DNA from: Daphnia pulex
Taxonomy: Eukaryota > Arthropoda > Branchiopoda > Diplostraca > Daphniidae
Direction of reading: 5' to 3'
Length of the DNA stretch: 64,000 nucleotides
Assembly: GCF_021134715.1 (NCBI RefSeq)
Contig: NC_060023.1
Location: 3,782,001-3,846,000 of the forward strand
Positions 24,560 through 36,619 of this stretch are shown here, in pieces; position 1 is the stretch's first letter, and the number at the start of each line of letters is the position of its first letter. Position numbers and translations under genes: made by a program. The notes under the pieces were generated by a model. That model was not told the origin of the DNA, searched no databases, and worked only from the letters and a program-made list of their open reading frames with translations.

Positions 24560-24630
24560 GTTGGGGTAGTGGTTACAGCATTCGATTGATGACTCAAGGT
24601 GTGATGGTTCAAACCCACTCAAGACCAAAA
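24560..24630 (+). repeat. tRNA-like sequence (SINE head or tRNA pseudogene)
   Basis: A-box-like TTGGGGTAGTGGTTACAGCA (24561-24580) and a perfect B-box GGTTCAAACCC (24606-24616) with tRNA-like spacing. Anticodon and T stems are poor. It shares gattgatgactcaa and flanking bases with the inverted copy at 23655-23725. Confidence 0.5.
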
Positions 24631-24929
24631 ACAAGAACTTGTCTAATAACAAGTTGAACAATTGTCCACGCTGTACGATATAACCATAAACACAACAACC
24701 AGATTTCTGTCAAAATTTTAAAACTAGTAAAACTGTTATTTCACCAATAAAAGTAAAATAAGTAAAACAAGTTGAAAAAATATTGTGAGTCAACAAATTT
24801 GGGTGCAAAAATATATTGGAAAAATATTGAAAAAAATTATTTTACCAACATCTCAATTGTAGGAATATAATATTTTAGCAATATTTGGGAAATATACTCT
24901 GCTAGCTGGGTTATTGAGTAATTAATCCT

Positions 24930-26150
24930 TCAGCTTCATCCTCTTGCATTTCATCATCATCCTCTTGTATTTCATCATCATCCTCTTCATCGTCTAGAAA
25001 TTGTGGAACTTCTTCCGCTACTACATCTTTCCTGTACAATTTTGCGTAACTTAATGCAAGCTTACTTTTCCGCTATTAAATTTCACAAAATTTCCTTCAG
25101 GGGTACTGTTGATTTGGTCCTTTTGACATTTAAATGGAACACCAACTTGCTCGATGTAAATGTTCGAACGGGCAGTGGGTAGAGTTGGGGCAGTTGGTAA
25201 AGCTAAGGCAGTGTCTCTTGTACGTGTGCTCTCGGCCAGTTTACGGCCGGCATTCACACTTTTCTCCACAGCAGGATTTGTTGTTGGTTGGATCGACGGA
25301 CCTGGAGCATTAGTCCTGCTCGCAGTGCGAACTGTGGATGAAATGGAACGAACATCAGCTTGATGAGTGGCATTGATGAAGCCTGCAGGATTGCTTGACA
25401 TACAACTGCCATCCGTTGAACTGGTGGATAGGCATACAGATCCCGCTGCATTGACTAAAATACAAAAAGGAATGATTAAAACGAAGAGTGAATAATAAAA
25501 TTAATGGTGAATGGAAGTCTGCTAAATAACACATGAGCCATACCTGGTAAAGAATTTGTAATGCTTGAGTCTCTTGTACGTCTGCTCTCGGCTAGTTTAC
25601 GACCGGCATTCGCAGTTTTCTCCCCATTAGGATTTGTTATTGATTGCATCGACGGACCTGGAGCATTAGTCCTGCTGGAAGTGCAAACTGTGGATGGAAT
25701 GGAATGAACATCAGCTTGATGAGTGGCATTGATTAAGCCAGCAGGATTGCTTGACATTGAACTGGTGGATAGGCCTACAGATTCCGCTGCATAAAAATGA
25801 AAATACAAATACAAATATAAAAATACAAAAATGAATGATGAACCATGAAGAGTGAATAATAAAATTAACGATGAATGGAAGTCTGTCTCAACAACCACAT
25901 GAGCCATACCTGGTAAAGAATTGTTCGTGCTTAATCTTTCACCATTTCCCTGGCTGTCACAGAACCCTTCAGTTTCTTCAAAATCCCCCTTGAATTTTCT
26001 TCTAAATGATTGCCCTTTCTCTGTGGCAAGGAGGGCAGAGCTCTTCTTCTCTCTTGGGACCCTGACACAAAGGTGTAAAAGGTTTGTTCACTTGAGTTTG
26101 GTATTTTTATAAACGTAATAACTTGGGCATTACTGTCTTCAGTCAGCAAC
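24930..26150 (-). CDS. Candidate gene of unknown function with a tandemly duplicated exon
   Basis: Exon-like minus-strand segments: about 26150-25921, 25790-25557, 25454-25069 and 25068-24920. Two exons are paralogous: both carry MSSNPAG, INATHQADV, SRTNAPGPS and NAGRKLAES. The exons at 25921 and 25557 end in NSLPG directly before gtatggctcatg donors. The 3' part ends in an acidic stretch (FLDDEEDDDEIQEDDDEMQ) in a frame one base off from the preceding exon. The shift falls at GGAAAAGTAAGC (25067-25078), so the copy may be frameshifted or use a junction I cannot fix. I do not recognise the family; Ser/Thr/Pro/Ala-rich composition suggests disorder. Confidence 0.35.
25216..25919. repeat. Tandem duplication, unit about 350 bp, containing one exon
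   Basis: 25216-25556 and 25568-25919 align over most of their length, including exon, intron and splice donor. Small differences include a 15-bp insertion in the first unit. Confidence 0.8.
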
Positions 26151-26159
26151 CTGCTCTGT

Positions 26160-28230
26160 TAAAGAAAAAATGTTACGATTTCAATTGAAGCTTAAACATT
26201 ATAAAAAAGAATATTCTGTCCTTTATTCCTCTAATCCTCATGGATTTTGTTGAGCGTTTGTCTGAATAAATTCGCCTTTTCTTCGAATGATTATCCTGTT
26301 GAAAGGAGTACACTTCACGTTATAAATAGTGCAAGTAAAAATGGGTAATTCAAGAAAAACTTATGTTAAGTTGCTGATAAACACCGTATTATCCTTTTCG
26401 TTGGACAGCAGTTTTTTTCGTGCTCTCTTCAGACTCATTTAAAATAAAACCACGCGTTCAGACGCGTTCAGACATAAAATATAAACCTAATCTTCCAGGG
26501 AAAGCACGTAGATAACCAGACTTTTGTTTACTTTTTGAATACACACCGACGACTGCAAAATCAAAATGGCGACGGAAAGGAAAACACGTAGGGAAAGGGT
26601 GTGACTGTGACGTGATGATGACTGGCCAATCAGGGAGTGCGGTGTATGGCCTTCGGCTGACGATGGCATGTTCAACATGTATTGAACGTTCATCGGAGGC
26701 CAAGTTGTCAAAATGCTAGGTCATATCCACTACCCGACGCTGCCATATAGTTTCATTGCTGAACCACGGATTATGACAATTACGTAACTGTATTTTGCAA
26801 TTGTCTCCAGATTGGCAATTGTCACCATCTCAATATACTTAATTTTTTTAGTTAGAATACCAGTTTAGAACCAATATATGATATGAATATGCATCGATAA
26901 CGTCAATTTATTGCTGTAAACTTTATTTTTCTACTTGGTCCATTGTTGGACTTTATTGGTTCCAACAATTTTGCATGTATCAGCTGTTTCTAGTTTGCTT
27001 CGAAATATTAGTTGTCTCGGATTTCAGTCGTTGGTAAAAGTAGCGTAAAACAGTTTTGGTTGCAATGCAAATATAGTGAACCAACAACGTAATCTTACTT
27101 TGCAAAGACTTCTGTTATGCGAGTGAAATTTCTTTGCTTGCTTGTGAGCTGTTTAGTCACGTTGATTCATTACTGAAAGAAGTGAAAAAGTTATTGATGC
27201 TGGGTTTCTGGTTTGCCAACAGACGACTTGTGAATTTTGGTATGATTTTCCAAGTTTGTTTCTGTGCTGTATTGACCTTGGTGTTTTAATATAGATTGCC
27301 AAATAGAAAAATATATGTTGGTAGAATATCAATTTGCCGATAAAAGACTTGTATTGCAGTGGATTAAGCGGGATGGAGAATAATAAATTTCTATGATTTA
27401 TGGTTCTATTCTTATCCAGTCTCTCTGTGTTACTATTGAAATCAGTTAGAAAATTCATTATTGACAAAATATTGGCTTGCCGATAAATGACTATAGAAAA
27501 TTTTGGTAGAAATTTCAGTGTTTTGTCCTATGCCTTATATTTGTAATGTGGATTTCTTATCATAAAATTAGTATTGGTAGAGCCATACTTTGATGGCATA
27601 ATTTAATACTTGGTTTTTTGAATGAATTCCCTAACCCTTGTTCCTAACCGTTGTTCCTGTTCGATGTATAAACCTATAAATATTATGAATGTCAAAAATA
27701 TAAATTTAATTGCAAATAATTAAAAAAGTGTTTAAAAGCATACTTTGAAATTCCTGAACGTTAGCAGTGCTGATGATAAACAAGATACAGACAGCAAATT
27801 AGCAGGGCCTCCCCGAACCTAAAATGAAAAGGGTGAAAATTTTTGGTTCTCGGCTTTGCCGTTCCCTAAAACAATCATATGTGAAAAATTTCTTGGGTTT
27901 TTTCAATGAAATATTGGTTCAGACTTCTCAATTCTTTAATTCATGAAGTACTTCCATTGGAAAAAAGTTTGCAGCAAAAGCAAAATAAAGAGTCTAAGAG
28001 AAAGTAAGAAAGTAACGACAAGAAGACGAAGTAGAGTCTGTAAATAAGAACCATTTCCCCATTAGTCATACGACGCATGAAAAACGTTGTTGATCAAATC
28101 CTTTAATTAAACCTTCTCTTCTTTTCATTGCTAGGATGTTCAAAATTTTTTATTTGACGAAAGCCTTTTTTTACAAAAGTTTGGCGTAAATCTTTATTGA
28201 TAATCGTTGCCACGTAGCAGCAGTGTTCTG
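26160..28230. other. No gene identified
   Basis: AT-rich. The minus-strand open frames at 26458-26711 could be a first exon of the candidate gene above but have no family resemblance. Between 27190 and 27600 degenerate words such as ttgccgataaa and gacttgt recur loosely, without a clear period. Confidence 0.4.
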
Positions 28231-28239
28231 TCGGATATG

Positions 28240-28400
28240 GTTTTTCGCTATTCGAGCGTAGCCGAATAACGAATAACTTTCATTTATTCGACGAATAACG
28301 AATACGAATAAAAATAAGGGTATTATTCGAATTTTCGAATAGAGTAACGAATAACGAATAAGAATAAAATTTCGGATAAATTTCGAATAAAAGATAACCA
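28240..28400. repeat. Degenerate cgaataacgaata simple repeat
   Basis: The words cgaataacgaata, cgaataa and ttcgaat recur throughout about 160 bp, including self-complementary attcgaattttcgaat. Confidence 0.75.
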
Positions 28401-28759
28401 AGTTTCAAATTTTCATCAATTAGTAAATGGATTTAAGAGAATGGGTAAACAAAATTGATTTATGAAAAATAAAAATAAAAGTTTTGTCTTGGCTTCCTAT
28501 CACATTTAAGATTTAATTGGAATTTGAATTTTTTCAGAACCCAGTTAATGACCAAGTGCCTGGGATGACTCACAGCGCCACTTAGTGTAATATAGGAATC
28601 TGCTGCAACACAAATTTCGGAGGTTGAAGCACCTAGGCAATTCCTTTCCCTAGCAATGGGGGTGGAGCTTCAACCCCCTAAAAGTTGTCTTCCTCTGTCT
28701 CACCACAGGTGGCGCTGGTGCTAAATGCGGCATGTAGACATTGGGACGGATTACCACAA

Positions 28760-29075
28760 GGACTTTTCAAAAGCGTCACTAGAATGCGACACTAGAACGC
28801 CCACATTTATATTACCGACAGAAGAACGTCTAAATTTTAGTAACGACACTGAGCCGAGAAATTTCAAAAAATCATAACGACACTAGAACGTCTCATGCGT
28901 CACTAGAACGTCCATAATTTAGCGGCGGCACTAGGACGGGAAAACTACAATTTTCTCTGCGACACTAGAACGTCCAAATTTTAGGGACGACACTAGGACG
29001 GGGAAATCACAATTGTCTTTGCGACACTAGAACGTCCAGATTAAAGTAACGTCACTAGGACGGGTAGACTCGAAC
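28760..29075. repeat. Tandem array of CACTAGAACGTC / CACTAGGACGGG words
   Basis: Alternating CGACACTAGAACGTCC and CGACACTAGGACGGG motifs, with a higher-order period of about 62 bp in the last two units and degenerate units before. The words resemble the GACCAGACGTC words in the TIRs of the 6.6 kb transposon. Confidence 0.8.
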
Positions 29076-29079
29076 GGGA

Positions 29080-32000
29080 ATAATCCATTGAATAATCCGA
29101 ACGGGAATAATTCGAGAGAGAGTTGTGCTGGGTAAAATCTAAAATGTGTGAGCTAGTGTCAAAGATAGCGCATATCATAGCATAGTTGTGCTGGACGGAC
29201 CCAAGCCCCAACCAACCTCTTTTCTTTTCGGAAAACAAATGGACGACGATTTAGTAGCATTGAATAATCATTTCAGGCTCGTTCATATTTCCACCATAAA
29301 CATACGTTTTTAATTATTATAATAGCTGAAAAGATAGTAAATAGTGTTTAGAATTTCAGCCCGAGTTTCATCATGTCGATCGTCAGTGGAGCTTCTAATA
29401 CAATCATGATACGTAGAAAGACCTTAGCCTTGCTAGTGGAAGAAATTCCCTGGCCGAGCTTGGCTTGCAATTGCCACTTAAAACGCAGGAAAACGTTATG
29501 AAAGTAGATGCCTAACTGGAAAACCACAATACAGCTGTTAAAGAGCATATTCAAATTGCTCTGTTTATCTTTGGTGGGAAAGATCTAAAAGAGATCGGCA
29601 AGACAATTTTAAGAAGCTTAATGGATCAGAAACTACGCATGAGTTCCATGCTAGCAATTTGACGTCGGCAGGATCGGCTGTATATGTCCTCTCCAGACGG
29701 AGGGATATTCCATCAGTCTGTCCTGAGTCCGTACGCGGGACATCCAAATGTTGGAAGGATGTCCCATTGAGGACAGACCATGGACGTCACCGATGAACAT
29801 TGTAGGGACAGAAAATTTGGAAAAACAAGATAAAGAAATGTGCGCGCATTAGGTCACTCATTCAATCTTTACCCTTACTGCCGTTGCTTCACATGCCGTC
29901 GTTTCTTGTCACATCTTTATCTGATGTGGCATTTTTCCTTATATGTAATTTGTAACATGAATAAATCTATAATCTAGTTTTTAGTCTTGCATTTAGTATA
30001 CTCAACACCAAACATGAACGGTATCGTCTTTATTGAAATTTGTGTGCTCAACTGATACCTGATAAAGATAGTTATAGAAACAAAGTTCATTTCGATTTAT
30101 TCTGTGTTCTTTATGTCTCATTCAAAAGCTATTAATGTTTGAAAATCTTCTTTTACTATTTTTTGTAAACAAAAACAGCGGCTGGATTCAGCATGCCTCT
30201 CTCCCAAAAAGATACGAATCACCCCATCGCCTTGTTCTCCGGCAGTCAACTGGCCTTCAAGATTATTCTTGATTTCCAACCTCGCCTTACTGATGCGAAA
30301 ACGGAGCGTTTGTTTAGCAATCTGCGATAGACACATTACGTTCTACAGCCACGAGCAACTATCAAAAGAGTAATTCCTTTCCTTGAAAGCGACGCGACAG
30401 CCAACCGGAGTGTCCGCTTATGGGTCCGTTGCCGGTCAGAAGGATCAAAACTCATCATGCAGTGGCCGTTTACTCATAGTAATCGGAATCGACTACTTCA
30501 GCCCACTGTATGTCTTTATGTTTCGACGGAAACTGAAGCGATGCGGAGTGATGTTCACATGTTAGGATTATGGATTCCTCTTCCTCGAGATTGCGGATTC
30601 CCTGGACCTCGACTCCTTTATGATGGCTTTCTCTCGGGTCACAGACGGTCGATGAGTCTGAACCAGCGATAATGGAACTAATCTGGTTTCTGGACCACAG
30701 GAGATAATCTCAATCACAATACCCACAAATCTATCATATACGTGCAGGTAAAGATTCTCTACGATTTCAGATACACTTATCTACACTGACGGCTTGGTTA
30801 TAAAAATACCTCCCATTTCCACCCGTGCCGTCCTCATCCCTTACCTTTACTTATCTGAATCCTGGCGACTCACACCAGGATCCAGCATCTTTTCGGTCGA
30901 ATTGCACGGCATTTGAAAGGCACTGTCGTCTATGTACCCTTCTGAACCACCAACCACTGGTATCAACCTCTTCTCGTACTCTAGATCCGCCATCAAAGGC
31001 ATCGCCTCACCCAATAAGCCAACAAACTGCTGTTTCACCAAAATAAAGAACCTGCTGAGCTGCCAAGTAAAGCGGTTTCTCCATTACCATATACTTGATT
31101 CCCAGTCCCTATGGGATCGCCGTGGCAACGAAACAGGTGACAAACTATAGCCACGACCAAGACCCTTTTCCCGCCAGAAAATGTTATGAAATGTTTAAAA
31201 ACTAGCTCTCCCTTTGCGAACAAACCTCACTTCTTAAAGCTACATGGGAAAAATCTGTCCAAAACTCCAACTGACACCACATAAAAAAGATAATTTTAAT
31301 CAACCTGCCTCCATGGCCTTCGATCCGGCCATACCCATTTCAACTCATTCTCAATCCGACAATCCGACTCATTCTAAAACCGATTCTAGCTGCCGTCAAG
31401 GATGCACAGCGATACACATACCTTTAGGACGAAAACAACAAATTTCTGAAAGTTCTTGAATTGAAAAAGTAAAAAGAAAATTTGATTAAAAAGCAGTCAG
31501 AAAAAGCTACAAGCCAAGTCACAGACTTAATAGACAAACGTCAACAGATAATCCTCGTCGTAAATACCCAACAATCAAACAGAAACCCTACAGTAAAAAA
31601 AGAAGAAAAGTTCACCCTCTACTACAACCGCCAAGGGATCACCAGAAAGAACGTGCATTTCGCATTCCGCTAGAAAAACCTCATGTCACATTGCCTTCGG
31701 AGTCATTTGTCTAGATTTCAAACATGCCGACGGGGAAGTTGAGGCCCAACACTTGATTCCTTACCAAATAAGTGTTTACTCACCCAAGGCTGAGCACGTA
31801 TTTAGCTTCCATGTGTATCTCAAAGAATGTGTCCCTAATATGTATTTCCAATTGTACAGAAATGGTGGAAGTAAAGAATAGAGACTGATAATATGACTGT
31901 CGTTTTCACAGAGATTGACGATCTAACACAGTCATGACTACCCGAGCTATCATTATGTCTGTTTTATTATTGTTAGGGGCCGTACACTATGCTGCAGAAA

Positions 32001-32700
32001 TGAGGATCTTTAGAAGACAATTATTAATTTTGCTATAACTATGAATGCCACGGGGACACAAAAAAGAAGAGCAAAAGTTGAAAACGAGGGGTTTTTGCTG
32101 TTCTTCCAATAGCACAAATTAGGGTTTGGATTCATTTTAAGGCGAAAGATTATGTTTACAGGCGCAAGTTGATCTGGAGAACAAACTTTTGCTGTACTTT
32201 TGCCAATTTATTACTTACTGATCGAGTTTTCGTGGGTTGCGTTTTCAGTTTTGAGCAAAAGTTTGCAAGTTGTGCAAGTTGTGCGAAACCCACCACAAAT
32301 TAATTAATAAAAACAACACAACTTTTTCTTTCTTCATATTATTATATTAAAGTTTATTTTAAAAAAACACTTTCGCTTACATTTTGTCTAAATACTCTTT
32401 AGTTTTAGAGATATTGATTTAAAAAAAATATTTTTTTTATTAATTTTATCAAATCTGGCAATAACTGAGCAGACGACGTACTATTTCCCCAGTATTCCAA
32501 TTTTACTACGGTTATCTTATCTTTACTTAAGATTCTATTTATGCGTAATAAATTTGCGTTTTACCGCAGCTCCCTGCTTTAATGAATGATGTCTTGAAGC
32601 AAGAGTCAAGAGCAAAGTCTTTGTGTCCACGAGACTCCTCCTAATACCACCAACAATCTTCCCTAGAAGATTCAATAAACCTTTGGCAACTTTCTAAATA
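29080..32700. other. Long stretch with no gene identified
   Basis: 3.6 kb without supported genes. Several short open frames occur on both strands (for example 30825-31046 and 31244-31459), but none shows a conserved domain, intron structure or codon pattern I can defend. 28620-28690 contains an imperfect hairpin around ggttgaagc / gcttcaacc. Confidence 0.4.
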
Positions 32701-32713
32701 AATAAAATCATAA

Positions 32714-33223
32714 TTAGATATAGTAATAATGAAAAAGTTTCAAAAACTGACCTAAAGTACTAAAAGTCCGTCTTTGATGGCTAATTGAACATGGTAGGGC
32801 AAAAATCTTGCACGATAAGAAGCATAAGTATCCAGTTTCATTATACTTCAAAGTGTTCTCGTTGAGTAATGATTCTAAATCCAGATTGAATACATGATCT
32901 TTGGAATCCGAAGCATTGTTTTCTGTGTCGTCGCTGTCTGCCTCGGCAATTAATTCAGCAAATTCGGGGACTAGTAGATAGTTTGGAACGTCTGTTCCCT
33001 TCTCAATTTCTATTTCTACTAACTCCGCTTGGACCTCTTCCGTCTCGTTAACAAATGTTGGAAGTTGAAGCCTCAAAGCAGCTATCATGTTACGGGCATT
33101 GTCAGTAACACACCAAATCACATAAAATAAAAATAAAACGAAATAAGTAAGAATTAATTCATTCGTTAGCCAAACGAATTGATTTCTTAAACTTTTCCTT
33201 TTTATTGATTTCCCAATCCTCAA
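32714..33223 (-). pseudogene. hAT transposase remnant
   Basis: Minus-strand frame containing CVTDNARNMIAALRLQLP, the second catalytic-aspartate block of hAT transposases. An acidic linker follows. After a frameshift near 32840 comes FLPYHVQLAIKDGLLVL, the degenerate counterpart of the conserved C-A-HTLQLA block. The downstream RNase H end and dimerisation domain are absent. From 33224 to 33617 I see nothing. Confidence 0.65.
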
Positions 33224-33728
33224 TCACCAACTCGTATCCCTCAAAGACAAGCTGCCATATGATTCTTTGGCATCTCACGGAGGGAGAAGAATGCTGTAAA
33301 GGGTTAATTGTCACAAGTCACCGCAGAACATGATACACCAAAAAATACTTCCATTGCATTCGAAGACCACAATTATTACCGAACAAGCACGGGACGAGGC
33401 AAGACTTCTCTTGCCTGGTTCCAATCACCTCTCCTGGTAACTGATATTGCAACTTCCTCATAGAGATGTGGAATGAGTGTGTCTCGCATTCATTCGTAAG
33501 AATTTGTTCGGAAGCTGATAATCTGAAACTGCAGCGGCCATTACATTCCGAAACCTCACTCGTTTTAAAATCGTAAGGGGAAGGTTGTTCTTACAGATCA
33601 TAAAGTAGCCAATTTATCTAACTGTCCTTTTTGGCCTTTGAAGTTTTCTTTCCATTTAAATAAACAATGTCATCGCCTGAAGATTGGCTGAAACTGGATT
33701 TAGGAGACACTTTTGTGGGTGTACGACA

Positions 33729-34682
33729 TTCAGGCCCAGTCATTCAGGCCCGCGTCTTTCAGGCCCACTTTTATTGGACCTGAAAGTCGCAAAAATTGGG
33801 CCTGAAAGACGGACTTGAATGTCATTCAGGCCCAATATAATTTTGTATGTCTTTCACAGTTAAATACACAACGTTTTTAAGTTAACTCGATAACGTTTAT
33901 ATCGATTTAAAATATGTGAAAATGAACTAGTTACTCTTTTCTTAGACATCACAGTAAATCAAAAAGAAGGAAATGGAAAGAAATTGTAAAATTGAATATA
34001 AAGCGGAAGTAATTACAAGGAATTGTATTTCATGATCAAACAGAATAAATCGAAGACTATAATGAAAACATTAATCGGAATCTTCGTTCACCGGGCCGTT
34101 CCTCAGCTCTCTCAGATCCGCTTTTGAGTGCTTCTTTGTGAGCTTCGCGAGCTGCAAAAGCATCTCTTTAGAGGAAATAGGGTGGTCCGGCCTGTTAAAA
34201 AAAAACTTACTGGGTGTCCACGGCCACGTTTAACTGGTGGCTGAGGCTCAGCACTCACGATAATTCCTCCTACAAATTTGACGCACTTGAAGTTGAACAC
34301 CTCCTTGTACTTCAACAACATTCAATTGTGAAAGTTGTGTTGACGAAGATTAATGAAAATATATTATTTTGAGCAGAACTAACAGAAAATTTAGATTTAT
34401 CTAACTTGACCGAGAATCGAACATCGCTCTTTAAGCATGCTAGCTTGAGTTGCTGACCATTTAGCTACCGTTAACTAATTTAGTTGAAGGAAAGCCGGAG
34501 AGACTACTAAGACACTGACCAATGTAATGGACCATGTGACCGCATGATATAGCAGTGTCTAGTGCAATTGTCTTTATAAAATTTCAATTAAATGGAAATA
34601 TCTGGGCCTAAAATTGGGCCTGAAAGGCACGTAAAAAAAAGGTGGGCCTGAACGTCGCGGGCCTGAATGACTGGGCCTGAAT
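33729..34682. mobile_element. 955 bp non-autonomous element with CAGGCCC-rich TIRs
   Basis: Ends are inverted copies for about 48 bp: ttcaggcccagtcattcagg on the left and its near-perfect complement on the right. The word CAGGCCC (or GGGCCTG) occurs at least ten times within the terminal 120 bp of both ends. The interior has a short minus-strand exon-like segment (34320-34210) with an AT-hook-like KRGRGHP followed by a gtaagt donor. No clear target duplication. Confidence 0.8.
34407..34470 (-). repeat. tRNA-like sequence inside the MITE
   Basis: Minus strand: A-box-like TAGCTAAATGGTCAGCA and B-box-like GTTCGATTCTC, 29 bases apart, with an AAGC/GCTT stem between them. The acceptor stem is poor, so a tRNA-derived fragment rather than a gene. 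Confidence 0.45.
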
Positions 34683-34963
34683 TTTGCCATATTCCTCAAC
34701 ATGTTTCCTTTTGATACGTCTTAAAAAGTTTGAATACGAGTCTCCGTTTCCAGAATAATAACCACTAGACTGCAGAACTTTCCCGATGATGCATGCCAAT
34801 CTGTCCAACAAGTTTTCCTCCATTCTGGTCATTTGCTTTGCTAAAAAATCTCAATCGAATGCTCACCTTCTGGTAACTTAAATGTGGAAGGCAATTGTGC
34901 AGTTTCTTGGTCTGATTGCACATCTTCCGTTTCCATACTTTGATCAAGTTATTACTCGTGATT

Positions 34964-35150
34964 TTATTCTTTAGCTAATATTATACATTCTTCATCTTCT
35001 TGAGAAATGTCTTGAGCAAGTGGAGTAATATTAACATTTCTAGTTCGAACGGTATGCCCATTGCCTGAGGTACCACGTCCTCGTGAGCTACCACGCCATC
35101 GTGAAACACCTCCTCTTGAACCACCTCGTGATACGTTTTTGTAGATTATG
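34964..35150 (-). other. Arg/Gly-rich open reading frame, possible exon
   Basis: Minus-strand frame with SRGGSRGGVSRWRGSSRGRG, then NITPLAQDISQEDEEC and a stop at 34964. It lies 28 bp upstream of the METEDVQ start on the same strand and may belong to the same degenerate gene or element. RG-rich segments bind nucleic acid in many proteins; nothing more specific can be said. Confidence 0.3.
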
Positions 35151-35264
35151 AAGAATGATAGAATGATGAATAATGGTAATGTTCCTATTGGTAATATCTT
35201 TAAATAAATTTGAAAATATTCCCAAGATGTTTACAAATATGTAGAATATTTTAATCATGTTTTT

Positions 35265-35560
35265 TTAGCGAAAAAAGACGATGTTGTGGATTCTTGTGAT
35301 GAAGCAAGTGAAGACGGTACAACTGAACACGTAGGTAGGGGACTAGGCAATCCCCGTGTTGTTGTTGAAGATGTAAAATGCAAGTACTGCCGTGACAAAG
35401 ACAGGGAATAAAAGAAACGCTTCAATTGGCTCTACTCGGAAGCCGTTCGCAAAAAAGGCCACTATTTGATTTCTCCGCCACTGCTGCAAACAGCTGACAT
35501 GCTAGGGATGCAATCACATTTTCATTTTCTGGATATTCCAATGAAATACGGATAAACTGT
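35265..35560 (+). other. Exon-like open segment with one stop
   Basis: After a tttttttag acceptor a plus-strand frame reads AKKDDVVDSCDEASEDGT, then CKYCRDKDRE, a stop, and KKRFNWLYSEAVRKKGHYL. Composition is protein-like but the family is unknown. 35561-36273 holds nothing I can identify. Confidence 0.25.
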
Positions 35561-36273
35561 TTATCTTGAAATCAATATATTTAACAAAAATTTAACGGAT
35601 CTTTTACTTACAATGCATAATCTTCCTATAGATATAGATTAAGGTGGAAATAATTGAATAATGAGTCGATAAACACGAAGATCAACGAGATATTGAAACA
35701 TGGCACGATGAACAAATAGTTACGAAAACGCATTATTGGAGAAAATAATTCTTAGAGATCGAGAAGGAAAGAGCCAAAGCGTATCTTTGGCTGAAAGTCA
35801 ACGCAAAAAAGTGAACGTTTTATATTTTAGCAGCTTCAAAGTGTGAATCCCTGATAAATGTAATCTGTGTGTTATAGAATAAAGTAAGTTATACCGAAAG
35901 GGATTTTGTCACAAACCTATACATTGTTGATTTGATTGTGTTCCTTGAGACCATATTTTAATTTAATTTGGAAATCGTTAAAAAATCCATAAAAAAATTC
36001 ATCATATAATATCAATCAATCAATCATATTAAAGAATCCCTGCACAAAATATTTTGTTTTGAATATATGTTCATTATCCTTATTTCAATCTAATTTTACC
36101 ATGGCAACGTTTTTGAAAATTCATGTTACATTTATTTGTGTGACTGTTTATTTCTTTGATCTATGAAAAAAATAACAACAATTTTTCGACAATAAAAATT
36201 TTAGTTATACACAAACTCCCATGTTTATCTAACTAAAATTGAAATTGCGTTGAAATTGGGATGCTTGTTTTTC

Positions 36274-36371
36274 ATTATAACATAATGAATCCGACCAAAC
36301 AATAGCATGTCAAGGCAACATGCAGTCATTATAACAATATGAATCCGACCCATAGCATGTCAAGAAATCTT
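36274..36371. repeat. Two-copy tandem repeat, about 53 bp
   Basis: cattataacataatgaatcc...tagcatgtcaag occurs twice head to tail, with small differences. Confidence 0.7.
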
Positions 36372-36619
36372 AGATGTAACCAGCATTTTCTATTTAACAA
36401 CTTAAATGCTGTTCTATTTCAGATCTGCTTCCTGATAAAATCCGATTCAAAATTATTTGTTCCTGTAAATGAACGCTATGGCCTTCACTACAACTATAAC
36501 TTACAACTAACTACCCATTAAAACTTATAACGTCAAGGAATTTCTTAATTTATTTTAGGTCATTCACTCACAATTAAAAATTTTGGAAAAAGTTCTGACC
36601 AGTAGCACAATGAAGAAGA

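Larger units (their letters stand above)
23348..24910. mobile_element. Foldback/MITE-type element with nested inverted repeats
   Basis: Outer inverted repeats cccagctagca (23348-23358) and tgctagctggg (24900-24910) enclose a larger foldback. Arms at 23374-23621 and 24124-24372, about 248 bp each and roughly 80-85% alike by eye, are inverted copies around a 500 bp spacer. Both arms include the segment cgataacccacatattgg. tRNA-like sequences lie in the spacer and in the right part. No coding capacity. Confidence 0.7.
33618..34936 (-). pseudogene. Degenerate coding region interrupted by a MITE
   Basis: Starts METEDVQSDQ at 34936. A stop/frameshift occurs near 34840, and coding continues as MTRMEENLLDRLACIIGKV and FLRRIKRKHVEEYGK up to 34683, where the MITE begins. 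Beyond the MITE (33728 down to 33618) the frame resumes as CRTPTKVSPKSSFSQ to KAKKDS and a stop. Deleting the MITE joins the two parts in frame. I do not recognise the family. The 26 bp between LPE and the next open frame is too short for a normal intron, hence pseudogene. Confidence 0.45.

Noticed and set aside
24560..24630. Functional tRNA gene
   Set aside because: A and B boxes are present but acceptor, anticodon and T stems do not pair well; treated as tRNA-derived repeat.
28760..29075. CRISPR-like array
   Set aside because: Repeats are direct but spacers are themselves repeated and variable in length, in an animal genome; better explained as transposon-end or satellite repeats.
30825..31673. 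Cluster of short overlapping open frames suggesting a degraded polyprotein
   Set aside because: No conserved motif could be identified in any frame.
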